Source of the DNA: Alphaproteobacteria bacterium
Lineage (GTDB): Bacteria; Pseudomonadota; Alphaproteobacteria; UBA6615
Direction of reading: 5' to 3'
DNA: 15,346 nt
NCBI GenBank assembly: GCA_017643325.1
Contig: JAEPNS010000036.1
Location: forward strand, 1 to 15,346
Below, one piece after another: positions 1 through 6,391 of the stretch. Below the pieces are notes generated by a model. That model did not search any database. It was not told where the DNA came from and was given only the letters and a program-made list of their open reading frames with translations. The translations under genes and the position numbers were made by a program. Within the stretch, counting starts at the first letter, position 1. Each line of letters begins with the position of its first letter.

Positions 1-252
1 GAAGGTGTTGGTCGCGATGATGTCCGCGCCCGCCTCCAGATAACTCGTGTGGATGTCACGGATCGCGTCAGGCGCGGTCAGGTTGAGGATGTCGTTGTTG
101 CCGGTGAGGTCCTGCCCCAGGCCCTCGAAATGCTTGCCGTGGAAATCGGCCGTCTCCAGCTTCAGCGCCTGGATTTCCGTGCCCATGGCGCCGTCGATCA
201 CGAGGATACGCTCGGCCAGCACCCGGCGGATATCGGTCTCGGCCCGGGTCAT
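1..252 (-). CDS. metH: Methionine synthase, N-terminal fragment (cut by window edge)
   Basis: Only the first 84 codons are inside the window and the frame is still open at base 1. The protein starts MTRAETDIRRVLAERILVID and continues with GAMGTEIQ (about residues 21-28), GNNDILNLT and EAGADIIATNTF. These are hallmarks of the homocysteine S-methyltransferase domain at the N-terminus of cobalamin-dependent methionine synthase, which transfers the methyl group of 5-methyl-THF to homocysteine through B12. The zinc-binding cysteines of this domain lie further downstream and are not visible. The ATG (252-250) overlaps the metF stop as ATGA, so the two are translationally coupled and read from the same upstream promoter. 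In some alphaproteobacteria this domain is a separate protein from the B12-binding part; the window cannot tell which form this is. The family is clear, the full length unknown. Confidence 0.9.
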   Translation of the reverse strand, partial: MTRAETDIRRVLAERILVIDGAMGTEIQALKLETADFHGKHFEGLGQDLTGNNDILNLTAPDAIRDIHTSYLEAGADIIATNTF

Positions 253-1136
253 CGCGCCATCTCCGCCATGGCAGGTTCCGCACCGCCGGCCGCAACCCCG
301 ATATTCTCGCAGACCGCACGCGTCAGCGCCGCTCGGTTGAGAGTGTAGAAATGGAACTGCGACACGCCCGCGTCCTGAAGTTCCCGGCACTGGCGGCTGG
401 CAAGTTCGATCGCCACCTGGCGACGTTCGTAGGGCGTGTCGTCGAGGCCCCGGAACGCATCGGCGAGAAACGCCGGCACGCTCGCGCCGCACATCGCGGC
501 GAAACGGGTCATCGACGTGAAGTTGCTGACCGGCATGATTCCCGGCACGAGCGGGACCTCGATCCCGGCATCCGCGACGCGGTCGCGGAACCGCAGGAAG
601 ACGTCGTTGTCGAAAAAGAACTGGGTAATCGCCTGGGTCGCGCCCGCATCGATCTTGCGCTTGAGGTTGTCCAGATCGAACGCCGCACTCTGCGCCTCCG
701 GATGCACCTCCGGGTAGGCCGCGACGGAAATCTCGAAATCCGCGACATCGCGCAGGCCGGACACCAGATCAACCGCATAGGCATAACCGTCCGGATGGGG
801 CGTGTAGCCGGCGTCGGGGTCGCTCGCGTCACCGCGCAGCGCCACGATATGGCGCACGCCGGCATCCCAGTAGCTCCTCGCGATCGTGTCGATCTCCGCG
901 CGCGTGGCGTCGACGCAGGTCAGGTGAGCGGCCGCCGTCAAGGAGGCCTCGCTGACGATCCGCGATACGGTCGTATGGGTCCGCTCGCGCGTGGATCCGC
1001 CGGCGCCGTAGGTCACCGACACGAATGCCGGGGCCAACGGTGCCAGGGCACAGATGGTGTCCCAGAGCGTGTCTTCCATCTCGGGGCTCTTCGGCGGAAA
1101 GAACTCGAAACTCACCGAAGGTCGATGCGCGGTCAT
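249..1136 (-). CDS. metF: 5,10-methylenetetrahydrofolate reductase
   Basis: A 295-residue protein, the usual MetF length. It reduces 5,10-methylene-THF to 5-methyl-THF with FAD and NAD(P)H in the cytoplasm, feeding MetH encoded just downstream. Visible family features are SFEFFPPKS near the N-terminus (residues 9-17, with the catalytic-type Glu), FVSVTYGAGGSTRERT (about 38-53), HLTCVDATR, the ALRGD segment (flavin site, about 99-103), AAYPEVHPEA, the ITQFFFDNDVFLRF stretch and VPGIMPVSNF, all in the expected order of a TIM barrel. The ATG lies in an ATGA overlap with the stop of the ArsR-methyltransferase gene, and the stop overlaps the metH ATG in the same way. This is therefore the middle gene of a tightly coupled three-gene operon. 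Nothing looks truncated. Confidence 0.96.
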   Translation of the reverse strand: MTAHRPSVSFEFFPPKSPEMEDTLWDTICALAPLAPAFVSVTYGAGGSTRERTHTTVSRIVSEASLTAAAHLTCVDATRAEIDTIARSYWDAGVRHIVALRGDASDPDAGYTPHPDGYAYAVDLVSGLRDVADFEISVAAYPEVHPEAQSAAFDLDNLKRKIDAGATQAITQFFFDNDVFLRFRDRVADAGIEVPLVPGIMPVSNFTSMTRFAAMCGASVPAFLADAFRGLDDTPYERRQVAIELASRQCRELQDAGVSQFHFYTLNRAALTRAVCENIGVAAGGAEPAMAEMAR

Positions 1137-2110
1137 TGCATTATCTCCCGTGCCGGAGCGGTCACCGCGAGGTCCCGCACATCGGCATCCCTGCGCAACT
1201 TCCAGATGGTCACCGTGAGGCGTTCGCCGGGCAGGCTGCGCGTGGCATCGACCGTCAGGCCGTGCACCTGTGACCAGGTCTCGATTTCCTCGCTGCGGAA
1301 GCCGAGGCGACGGTGGGCGTGCTCGTCACGAAGGGCCTCCATGTCATGGGGCGCGAAATCGACAACGAGCACATGTCCGCCGGGGCGCGTGACACGGGCC
1401 GCCTCGCCGATCGCGTCCCGCGGGCGGTCCGCAAAATGCAGGACCATGTGCAGCACGACGAGGTCGAACGCGGGTGCGTCGAACGGCAGGTCGTACATGT
1501 CACCCTGGCGCACCGAGCAGTTGCCGAAGCGCGCATCGGAAAGATTCGCGCGGGCAACCGCCAGCATGTCGCGCGAACGGTCGACACCGATCGCAACCTG
1601 CGCACTGTCCGCGAGCACATGCAGCATCCGCCCGGTTCCCGTCCCGACGTCCAGCAAGGCTTCGACCGACGCCGTGCCGACAAGATCGCGCACGGCCGCC
1701 TCAACCTCGACCTCGTCGACATGCAGTGCCCGGATCCGGTCCCACTGCGCCGCGTTCTGGCGGAAATAGGCTTCGGATCGTGCCGCGCGTTCCTGCTTGA
1801 TCTCTGCCAGGCGCCGCCGGTCGCGCGCGATCATCGCGTCGTTTTCGTCGACACGCGCGACCAGGAATCTCGCGATATCGGCGCACGGGCCTGTAGCGGG
1901 AAGGTGGAAGAACGCCCAGCTCCCTTCCTGGTGCCGCTCCAGGAGACCCGCTTCGCAGAGCAGTCGCAGGTGGCGGGACACGCCCGGCTGGCTCTGTCCC
2001 AGAATACGCGTGAGTTCACTCACGGAAAGGTCTCCGTCGGAGCACAGCGCCAGGATCCGGAGCCGGTTCGGCTCCCCGGCCGCGCGCAGGACTGCAACCA
2101 AATCGTCCAA
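1133..2110 (-). CDS. ArsR-type regulator fused to a SAM-dependent methyltransferase
   Basis: A 325-residue fusion. Residues 1-75 form an ArsR-type winged helix (LRAAGEPNRLRILALC, recognition region LGQSQPGVSRHLRLLCEAGLL, wing ERHQEGSWAFFHL). It lacks the ELCVCDL-type metal-binding motif, so metal sensing is unlikely. Residues about 85-130 are a charged helical linker. Residues 140-305 are a class I methyltransferase: motif I DVGTGTG (154-160), acidic D177 in GVDRSRDML, GDMYDLPF (203-210), FDLVVLHMVLHF and PGGHVLVVDF. It leads the metF-metH operon, so a role as SAM- or SAH-responsive autoregulator of methionine synthesis is inferred. SahR is a known ArsR-family regulator of SAH/methionine genes in Proteobacteria. 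No ATG is available: the start is TTG at 2110, with an in-frame TGA at 2116-2114 and a weak GGA 8 nt upstream. A second TTG lies three codons later. Whether the enzyme domain is catalytic or only binds ligand is unknown. Confidence 0.88.
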   Translation of the reverse strand: MDDLVAVLRAAGEPNRLRILALCSDGDLSVSELTRILGQSQPGVSRHLRLLCEAGLLERHQEGSWAFFHLPATGPCADIARFLVARVDENDAMIARDRRRLAEIKQERAARSEAYFRQNAAQWDRIRALHVDEVEVEAAVRDLVGTASVEALLDVGTGTGRMLHVLADSAQVAIGVDRSRDMLAVARANLSDARFGNCSVRQGDMYDLPFDAPAFDLVVLHMVLHFADRPRDAIGEAARVTRPGGHVLVVDFAPHDMEALRDEHAHRRLGFRSEEIETWSQVHGLTVDATRSLPGERLTVTIWKLRRDADVRDLAVTAPAREIMQ

Positions 2111-2182
2111 TGGTCAAATCCGGTCTGGGACGGTGAAAGACGTTACGAATCGGAAGGCCGGGACCATCCGCCCGACCGGCAA

Positions 2183-2204
2183 CACATAAACATATACTTA
2201 TGTG
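2183..2204. promoter_or_regulatory. Dyad operator, probable ArsR-type binding site
   Basis: An AT-rich dyad in an otherwise GC-rich region: ACATAA-N8-TTATGT with a self-complementary ATAT at the centre and an outer C/G pair, 18 of 22 positions symmetric. A further TTATGT half-site follows at 2206-2211. It overlaps the spacer and -10 region of the predicted minus-strand promoter for the regulator-metF-metH operon, the expected place for autorepression. ArsR-family proteins usually bind such AT-rich imperfect palindromes. The link to this particular regulator is inferred from position. Confidence 0.6.
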
Positions 2205-2214
2205 ATTATGTCAA
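2185..2214 (-). promoter_or_regulatory. Predicted promoter of the regulator-metF-metH operon
   Basis: On the minus strand there is a perfect -35 hexamer TTGACA (2214-2209). After an 18-bp spacer comes a poor -10 candidate TTTATG (2190-2185); TATGTT at 14-bp spacing matches better but is too close. The start codon is 75 bp downstream of the -10. The perfect -35 is the main support, and the operator dyad covers everything between it and the -10. Confidence 0.45.
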
Positions 2215-2228
2215 AGAAAATATCGTGG

Positions 2229-2251
2229 TCCGGGAATCCGGGAATCCGGGA
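2229..2251. repeat. Three tandem copies of an 8-bp unit
   Basis: The unit TCCGGGAA is repeated head to tail three times (the last copy ends in G instead of the final A). It lies upstream of the -35 of the metF operon, between it and the mlaA leader. No function can be assigned. It may be simple replication slippage or a direct-repeat binding site. Confidence 0.6.
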
Positions 2252-2252
2252 G

Positions 2253-2500
2253 CGACATGTCTCATTTTTGCAACAGTATCGCGCGCGCGATCGTTCCGAC
2301 CGGCTTGTCATATGGTGTTGGGTAGAATCGTGTGGTAGCAGGTCAGGGTGATAAGTCGATCACACCCGTTCGTGGGGGAATGAAGGCGTTAACACTCCTT
2401 CAAGGGCGATCGGGTACATACGCGTTTAGTGGTTGGCGCAGATCGCGGATGCGGTGTTTTCTGGGTAAGGGAGCCGGATCTGTGATGTGGACGAGAGCAA
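2253..2500. other. Non-coding leader between the metF operon and mlaA
   Basis: About 250 bp with no convincing gene; the short open frames here have no SD or family resemblance. It must carry the mlaA promoter. TTGTCA (2305-2310) and TAGAAT (2323-2328) resemble -35 and -10 boxes but are only 12 bp apart, so they do not form a standard promoter. A small inverted repeat GTGAT-N6-ATCAC lies at 2348-2363. No intrinsic terminator and no recognised riboswitch were seen. Confidence 0.5.
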
Positions 2501-3307
2501 ATGTCGAATTCTGTCTCCGGTTTTAAATCCCTTCGCTTCGCCGTTGCCCTGACTCTCATGGGAGTCCTGAGCGCGTGCACGACGCCGCCGTCGGGCGACG
2601 CCGACGCGCGCGCCGCGTATGAGGAAGCGAACGATCCGTTCGAGCCGGCCAACCGCCTGGTCTTTTCCGCCAATGTGATGGTGGACCAGCTGGTCCTGCA
2701 GCCCGCCGCAGTCACGTACCGCGACCTGTTCCCGGACGCGCTGAAGCCGCCGGTCCAGAATTTCTTCACCAACCTGTTCATGCCCCTGAGCTTCATCCAC
2801 GCGATGCTGCAGGGAGACACGGACCGCGCCGAGCAGGCGGCCGCGCGCTTCTTCACAGCGCTGCCGACACTGTTGCTTGCCAACACAATGCCCGAACAGG
2901 ACCCCGTCTTCGAGGATGGCGGCCAGACCCTGGCTGTCTGGGGTTTCGAGGAAGGCCCTTACGTGATGCTGCCGCTTCTCGGCCCGTCGTCGGTGCGCGA
3001 CACCACCGGCACGATCGCGGATTTCTTCCTCGACCCGGTGGGCTGGCTCCTGAGCACCGAGGCGTCGATCGGCCGGGCGGCCGCCAACGCGACGCTCACC
3101 CGCTCACGCAATCTTGAGCAGGTGCGCGACCTTCAGGCCAACTCCCTCGACTACTATGCGGCGGTCCGGAGCCTTTACCGGCAGCAGCGCGAGGCGTTGA
3201 TCCGCAATGGCGCATCGGAGCCCATCCAGCCGGCGCCGACGATCGGCCTCGAGCTCGACGAGCCGCCGGCCGGTCCGGAGAACAAGGAAACTGCGGCCGG
3301 AAACTAG
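2501..3307 (+). CDS. mlaA: MlaA/VacJ-family outer-membrane lipoprotein
   Basis: A 268-residue lipoprotein. The N-terminus has a positively charged start, a hydrophobic stretch and the lipobox LSAC (Cys26), followed by Thr rather than Asp, which favours outer-membrane sorting. The mature part begins with the family signature ANDPFEPANRLVF (about residues 44-56), then RDLFPDALKPPVQNFFTNLF, FFTALPTLLLANTMPEQDPVFEDGGQTLAVWGF split over two segments, the GPYVMLPLLGPSSVRDTTG loop and SLDYYAAVRSLYRQQR near the end. MlaA takes misplaced phospholipids from the outer leaflet and passes them to periplasmic MlaC. The next gene encodes MlaC, 10 bp downstream, so the two form an operon. The ATPase, permease and MlaD genes (mlaFED) are not in this window. 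The C-terminal tail after residue 245 is proline- and glutamate-rich and probably disordered. Confidence 0.95.
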   Translation: MSNSVSGFKSLRFAVALTLMGVLSACTTPPSGDADARAAYEEANDPFEPANRLVFSANVMVDQLVLQPAAVTYRDLFPDALKPPVQNFFTNLFMPLSFIHAMLQGDTDRAEQAAARFFTALPTLLLANTMPEQDPVFEDGGQTLAVWGFEEGPYVMLPLLGPSSVRDTTGTIADFFLDPVGWLLSTEASIGRAAANATLTRSRNLEQVRDLQANSLDYYAAVRSLYRQQREALIRNGASEPIQPAPTIGLELDEPPAGPENKETAAGN

Positions 3308-3317
3308 GAACGGGAGC

Positions 3318-3938
3318 ATGCTGATGCGCTATCTGGCGGCATTCGGACTTGCTCTGGCCCTTGTGGTTTCCGCCCCTGTCGCTCACGCGGAACCGCACGT
3401 CCAGGCCTCGGCGGAGTTCATCGACAATCTTGCGGACCGGGCGATCGAGACACTGACCGATAACGGTCTCGATTCCCGCATGCGCAGGGACAAGTTCCGC
3501 GAACTCTTCCGCGAGGGTTTCGCGGTCAACGGCATTGCACGGTTTGTTCTCGGACGATACTGGCGACGCGCCTCGGATTCCGAGCGAGACGAATATCTCA
3601 ACCTTTTCGAGGAAGTCATCGTCAACACCTGGGCGGACAGGTTCTCCCAGTATTCGGGGCAGAAGTTCGAGGTGAACGGCGCCGTCCCGGCTCCCAGCGC
3701 AAGCGACAGCGAGAATGTCGCGCTGGTGCAAAGCCGGTTTTTCACCGACCCCACGACGCCCGTTCGTATCGAATGGCGGGTCGCCAGCCGCGGCAACCTC
3801 TACAAGATCGTCGACGTCTCGGTGGAAGGCATCAGCATGGCAAGCACCCAGCGCGACGAGTTCAATGCCGTGATCCGCAAGGGCGGCGGAAAAATCGACG
3901 CACTGCTGGACGAATTGCGGGACCGCGCCGGCGGCTGA
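3318..3938 (+). CDS. mlaC: MlaC-family periplasmic phospholipid-binding protein
   Basis: A 206-residue secreted protein with a cleavable signal peptide (MRYLAAFGLALALVVSAPVA, probable cleavage after AHA). The mature part shows the MlaC/Ttg2D pattern: a helical start (EFIDNLADRAIETLTDN), FRELFREGFAVNGIARFVLG, the RYWRRASDSERDEYLNLFEE segment, NTWADRFSQYSGQKFEV, then a beta-rich part with VRIEWRVASRGNLYKIVDVS and VEGISMASTQRDEFNAVIRK. MlaC shuttles phospholipid between outer-membrane MlaA and the inner-membrane MlaFED complex. Two starts are possible: ATG 3318 (AGGAA 7 nt upstream) and ATG 3324 (GGGAG 7 nt upstream, only 1 nt before 3318). The earlier one is given, and the signal peptide works with either. 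It is co-transcribed with mlaA and converges on ettA with a 29-bp gap that holds no clear terminator. Confidence 0.93.
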   Translation: MLMRYLAAFGLALALVVSAPVAHAEPHVQASAEFIDNLADRAIETLTDNGLDSRMRRDKFRELFREGFAVNGIARFVLGRYWRRASDSERDEYLNLFEEVIVNTWADRFSQYSGQKFEVNGAVPAPSASDSENVALVQSRFFTDPTTPVRIEWRVASRGNLYKIVDVSVEGISMASTQRDEFNAVIRKGGGKIDALLDELRDRAGG

Positions 3939-3967
3939 ACCCGGCGCAAATGTCTCCGGGCCAGTGC

Positions 3968-5647
3968 CTAGCGCGACAGCGGCTTGTAGCGAATGCGATG
4001 CGGACGGTCGGCGTCCGCGCCCTTCCGCCGCTTCAGATCTTCCGTGTAGGCGTCGTAGTTGCCCTCGAACCAGACCACCTCGCTGTTGCCCTCGAAGGCG
4101 AGGATGTGGGTCGCGATGCGGTCCAGGAACCAGCGGTCATGGCTGACGACGATCGCGCTGCCCGGGAAATTGTAGAGCGCCTCTTCCAGCGCGCGCAGCG
4201 TGTCGACATCGAGGTCGTTGGTCGGCTCGTCGAGCAGCAGGACGTTCGCGCCTGATTTCAGAACCTTGGCGAGATGTACACGGTTACGCTCGCCACCGGA
4301 AAGCTGGCCGACCCGCTTCTGCTGGTCGGTGCTCTTGAAGTTGAAGCCGGCCACATAGGCGCGGCTCTGGACGGTGCGCTTGCCGAGCTCGATCACGTCC
4401 ACCCCGCCCGAGATTTCCTCCCAGACCGTGTTGTCGGCCCCGAGCGCGTCGCGGCTCTGGTCGACATAGCCCATCTCGACCGTGTCCCCGATCCGCAAGG
4501 TGCCCGAGTCCGGCTCGTCCTGGCCGGTGACCATGCGGCAGAAGGTGGTCTTGCCCGCGCCGTTGGGGCCGATCACCCCGACGATAGCGCCCGGTGGCAT
4601 CTTGAAGCTCAGCTCGTCGATCAGGAGGTGGTTGCCGAAGCCCTTGCGCAGCTTCTCGGCCTCGATCACCAGGTCGCCGAGCCGCGGGCCCGGCGGGATC
4701 GTGATCTGCTGGCGCTCCGGCGCGCGGTCCTGGCTTTCGGCGACGAGCTTGTCGAAGGCCGCGACACGGGCCTTGCTCTTGGCCTGGCGTGCGCGCGGGC
4801 TCTGTCGCACCCATTCCAGCTCTTCCTTGATGGTCCGCTGGCGCGCCGATTCCTCGCGCTCCTCCTGCGCGAGCCGCTTTTCCTTCGCCTCCAGCCAGGC
4901 GCTGTAATTGCCCTCAAAGGGGATGCCCTTGCCCCGGTCGAGCTCGAGAATCCAGCCCGCGACGTTGTCCAGGAAGTAGCGGTCATGGGTCACCGCCACG
5001 ACCGTGCCGGGATAGTCCTCGAGATACTGCTCCAGCCAGCCAACGGATTCCGCGTCCAGGTGGTTGGTCGGCTCGTCGAGGAGCAGCATGTCGGGGCGCG
5101 AGAGGAGCAGGCGGCACAGCGCCACCCGGCGCCGCTCACCGCCCGACAGCTTGGACACGTCCGCCTCGCCCGGCGGGCAGCGAAGCGCGTCCATCGCGAT
5201 CTCGATCTGCCGGTCGAGATTCCACGCATCCGCTGCGTCGATTTCCGCCTGGAGCTCGGCCTGTTCGGCGATGAGCGCGTCCATCTCCTCCGGCGTCATC
5301 TCCTCGGCGAACTTCATGCTGACCTCGTTGAAGCGGTCGAGCAGCGCCTTGGTCTTCGCCACGCCTTCCATCACGTTACCGAGCACGTCCTTTTCGGGGT
5401 CGAGTTCCGGTTCCTGCGGCAGGAAGCCGACGTCGATGCCGTCGGCTGCCCAAGCCTCGCCCTGGAACTCCTTGTCGAGGCCGGCCATGATGCGCAGCAG
5501 CGTCGACTTGCCCGCGCCGTTCAGGCCGAGCACGCCGATCTTCGCGCCGGGCATGAAGCTCAGCCAGACGTCCTCGACCACCTTCCGGCCGCCGGGATAG
5601 GCCTTGGTCAGGCCCTTCATCACATAAACGTATTGCGGGTTCGCCAT
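3968..5647 (-). CDS. ettA: Energy-dependent translational throttle protein EttA (ABC-F ATPase)
   Basis: A 559-residue soluble ABC-F protein, the normal EttA length. It binds the ribosomal E site and gates the first steps of elongation according to ATP/ADP level. Two nucleotide-binding domains are complete: Walker A GLNGAGKST (41-49), LSGGE (167-171) and MLLLDEPTNHLDAES; then Walker A GPNGAGKTT (360-368), LSGGE (449-453) and VLLLDEPTNDLD (469-480). The arm insertion lies around residues 95-140 and the charged tRNA-interacting linker about 245-320, with the EttA-typical EGNYSAWLEAKEKRLAQE and IPPGPRLGD. No membrane domain exists. The start MANPQYVYVMKGL fits EttA; the frame stays open further upstream, but that stretch overlaps the neighbouring gene and has no family match. 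A -35/-10 pair precedes it, so it is probably transcribed on its own. Confidence 0.96.
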   Translation of the reverse strand: MANPQYVYVMKGLTKAYPGGRKVVEDVWLSFMPGAKIGVLGLNGAGKSTLLRIMAGLDKEFQGEAWAADGIDVGFLPQEPELDPEKDVLGNVMEGVAKTKALLDRFNEVSMKFAEEMTPEEMDALIAEQAELQAEIDAADAWNLDRQIEIAMDALRCPPGEADVSKLSGGERRRVALCRLLLSRPDMLLLDEPTNHLDAESVGWLEQYLEDYPGTVVAVTHDRYFLDNVAGWILELDRGKGIPFEGNYSAWLEAKEKRLAQEEREESARQRTIKEELEWVRQSPRARQAKSKARVAAFDKLVAESQDRAPERQQITIPPGPRLGDLVIEAEKLRKGFGNHLLIDELSFKMPPGAIVGVIGPNGAGKTTFCRMVTGQDEPDSGTLRIGDTVEMGYVDQSRDALGADNTVWEEISGGVDVIELGKRTVQSRAYVAGFNFKSTDQQKRVGQLSGGERNRVHLAKVLKSGANVLLLDEPTNDLDVDTLRALEEALYNFPGSAIVVSHDRWFLDRIATHILAFEGNSEVVWFEGNYDAYTEDLKRRKGADADRPHRIRYKPLSR

Positions 5648-5689
5648 CTTCGCGCGTCCGTGGGCAGGAATGGGGGTTCGGGTGCGCGC

Positions 5690-5717
5690 TGTATAGAGGA
5701 TTTGGCGGGCTTGGCAA
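5690..5717 (-). promoter_or_regulatory. Predicted promoter of ettA
   Basis: On the minus strand, TTGCCA (5717-5712, 5 of 6 to the sigma-70 -35) and TATACA (5695-5690, 4 of 6 to the -10) are separated by 16 bp. They lie 42 bp upstream of the ettA ATG, in the 98-bp gap after the YciI-like gene. Confidence 0.5.
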
Positions 5718-5745
5718 ACGCCCCGCACGCGATACGGCCGGGGAA

Positions 5746-6354
5746 CTAGCCGGGCCGGCCACCGAACCGCCAGGGCAGGATCTCGAAGGCCGTGTAGAGG
5801 CCCGCCTTCGTGTAGGGCTCGTCGGCAAAGAAGGCCTCGATGTATTCCCTGTCGGGCGCCTCGAGAAGGAAGATGCTCCCGACCCAGGTCTCGCCGGACG
5901 GGTCCCAGAGCGGTCCGCGCAGGATACCGCGTTCGACGCGCCCGGGCGTGTTCAGGTAGGCGCGATGCTCCTCGAGCAGCCCGTTGCGCAGCGCCGTCGT
6001 ACCCGCGTCGTCGGCACCCGTCCCGATGAACAGGAAGCGCGGGTCGTTTGTGGCGCTTTTGAAATCCCACATCGTGCGCTTGAGCGCGTTGGTCCAGCGC
6101 CGGATCATGATGTCCTCGAACACGCCCGCCTTTGCATAGGGTTCGTCATGGGCAAAGGCGCGCGCCTCGTCCTCTCCGGCCAGGTCGACGATGTGCATCG
6201 ACCCGGTCGGGCGTTCGCGATCTTCCGTCAGGGTCGGTCCGCGCGCGATCATGCGATCGTCATAGCCGTCCATGAACGCCCAGTGCGCCTCGAGGTGCTC
6301 GGCGCGCAGCGCATCTGCATCGGGCCTGTTACGGCAGTAGACGAAGTATTCCAT
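5746..6354 (-). CDS. YciI-family protein with two tandem domains
   Basis: A 202-residue protein made of two YciI-like ferredoxin-fold (dimeric alpha-beta barrel) domains. Domain 1 (residues 1-95) has MEYFVYCRNRPDA, the helix AEHLEAHWAFMDGYDDRM, a GSMHIVDLAG strand and HDEPYAKAGVFEDIMIRRW. Domain 2 (about 105-202) has FLFIGTG, the helix EEHRAYLNT, RGPLWDPSGETWVGSIFLLE and the matching ADEPYTKAGLYTAFEILPW. Ordinary YciI proteins are about 95 residues and dimerise, so this looks like a fused duplication. Both halves keep a helix His (H20/H24 and H130) and the Asp of the DEPY(A/T)KAG motif, the polar pair conserved in the family. No reaction is established for YciI proteins of this kind. The gene lies 37 bp after queG and may be the last gene of the queA-queF-queG transcript. 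The start MEYFVY is chosen because the longer open frame upstream runs inside queG. Confidence 0.85.
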   Translation of the reverse strand: MEYFVYCRNRPDADALRAEHLEAHWAFMDGYDDRMIARGPTLTEDRERPTGSMHIVDLAGEDEARAFAHDEPYAKAGVFEDIMIRRWTNALKRTMWDFKSATNDPRFLFIGTGADDAGTTALRNGLLEEHRAYLNTPGRVERGILRGPLWDPSGETWVGSIFLLEAPDREYIEAFFADEPYTKAGLYTAFEILPWRFGGRPG

Positions 6355-6391
6355 CGGGCGGTCTCCGGTCCCCGGTTCTGAAGGCGGGACT

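Noticed and set aside
351..1769. A 472-codon plus-strand open frame opposite metF and the regulator gene
   Set aside because: Both genes opposite are unmistakable. This frame has arginine-rich, low-complexity sequence typical of high-GC antisense readings.
2111..2250. A SAM or SAH riboswitch before the metF operon
   Set aside because: The leader is short, and its main feature is an AT-rich DNA dyad over the promoter; no riboswitch core was recognised.
2305..2328. A promoter for mlaA from TTGTCA and TAGAAT
   Set aside because: The two boxes are only 12 bp apart, too close for sigma-70 recognition.
3939..3967. A terminator between the convergent mlaC and ettA genes
   Set aside because: The only pairing is a 5-bp stem (CCCGG/CCGGG) with an 11-base loop and no T-run.
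4274..5749. A 491-codon plus-strand open frame opposite ettA
   Set aside because: It lies entirely within ettA, shows no family resemblance, and is a GC-bias artefact.
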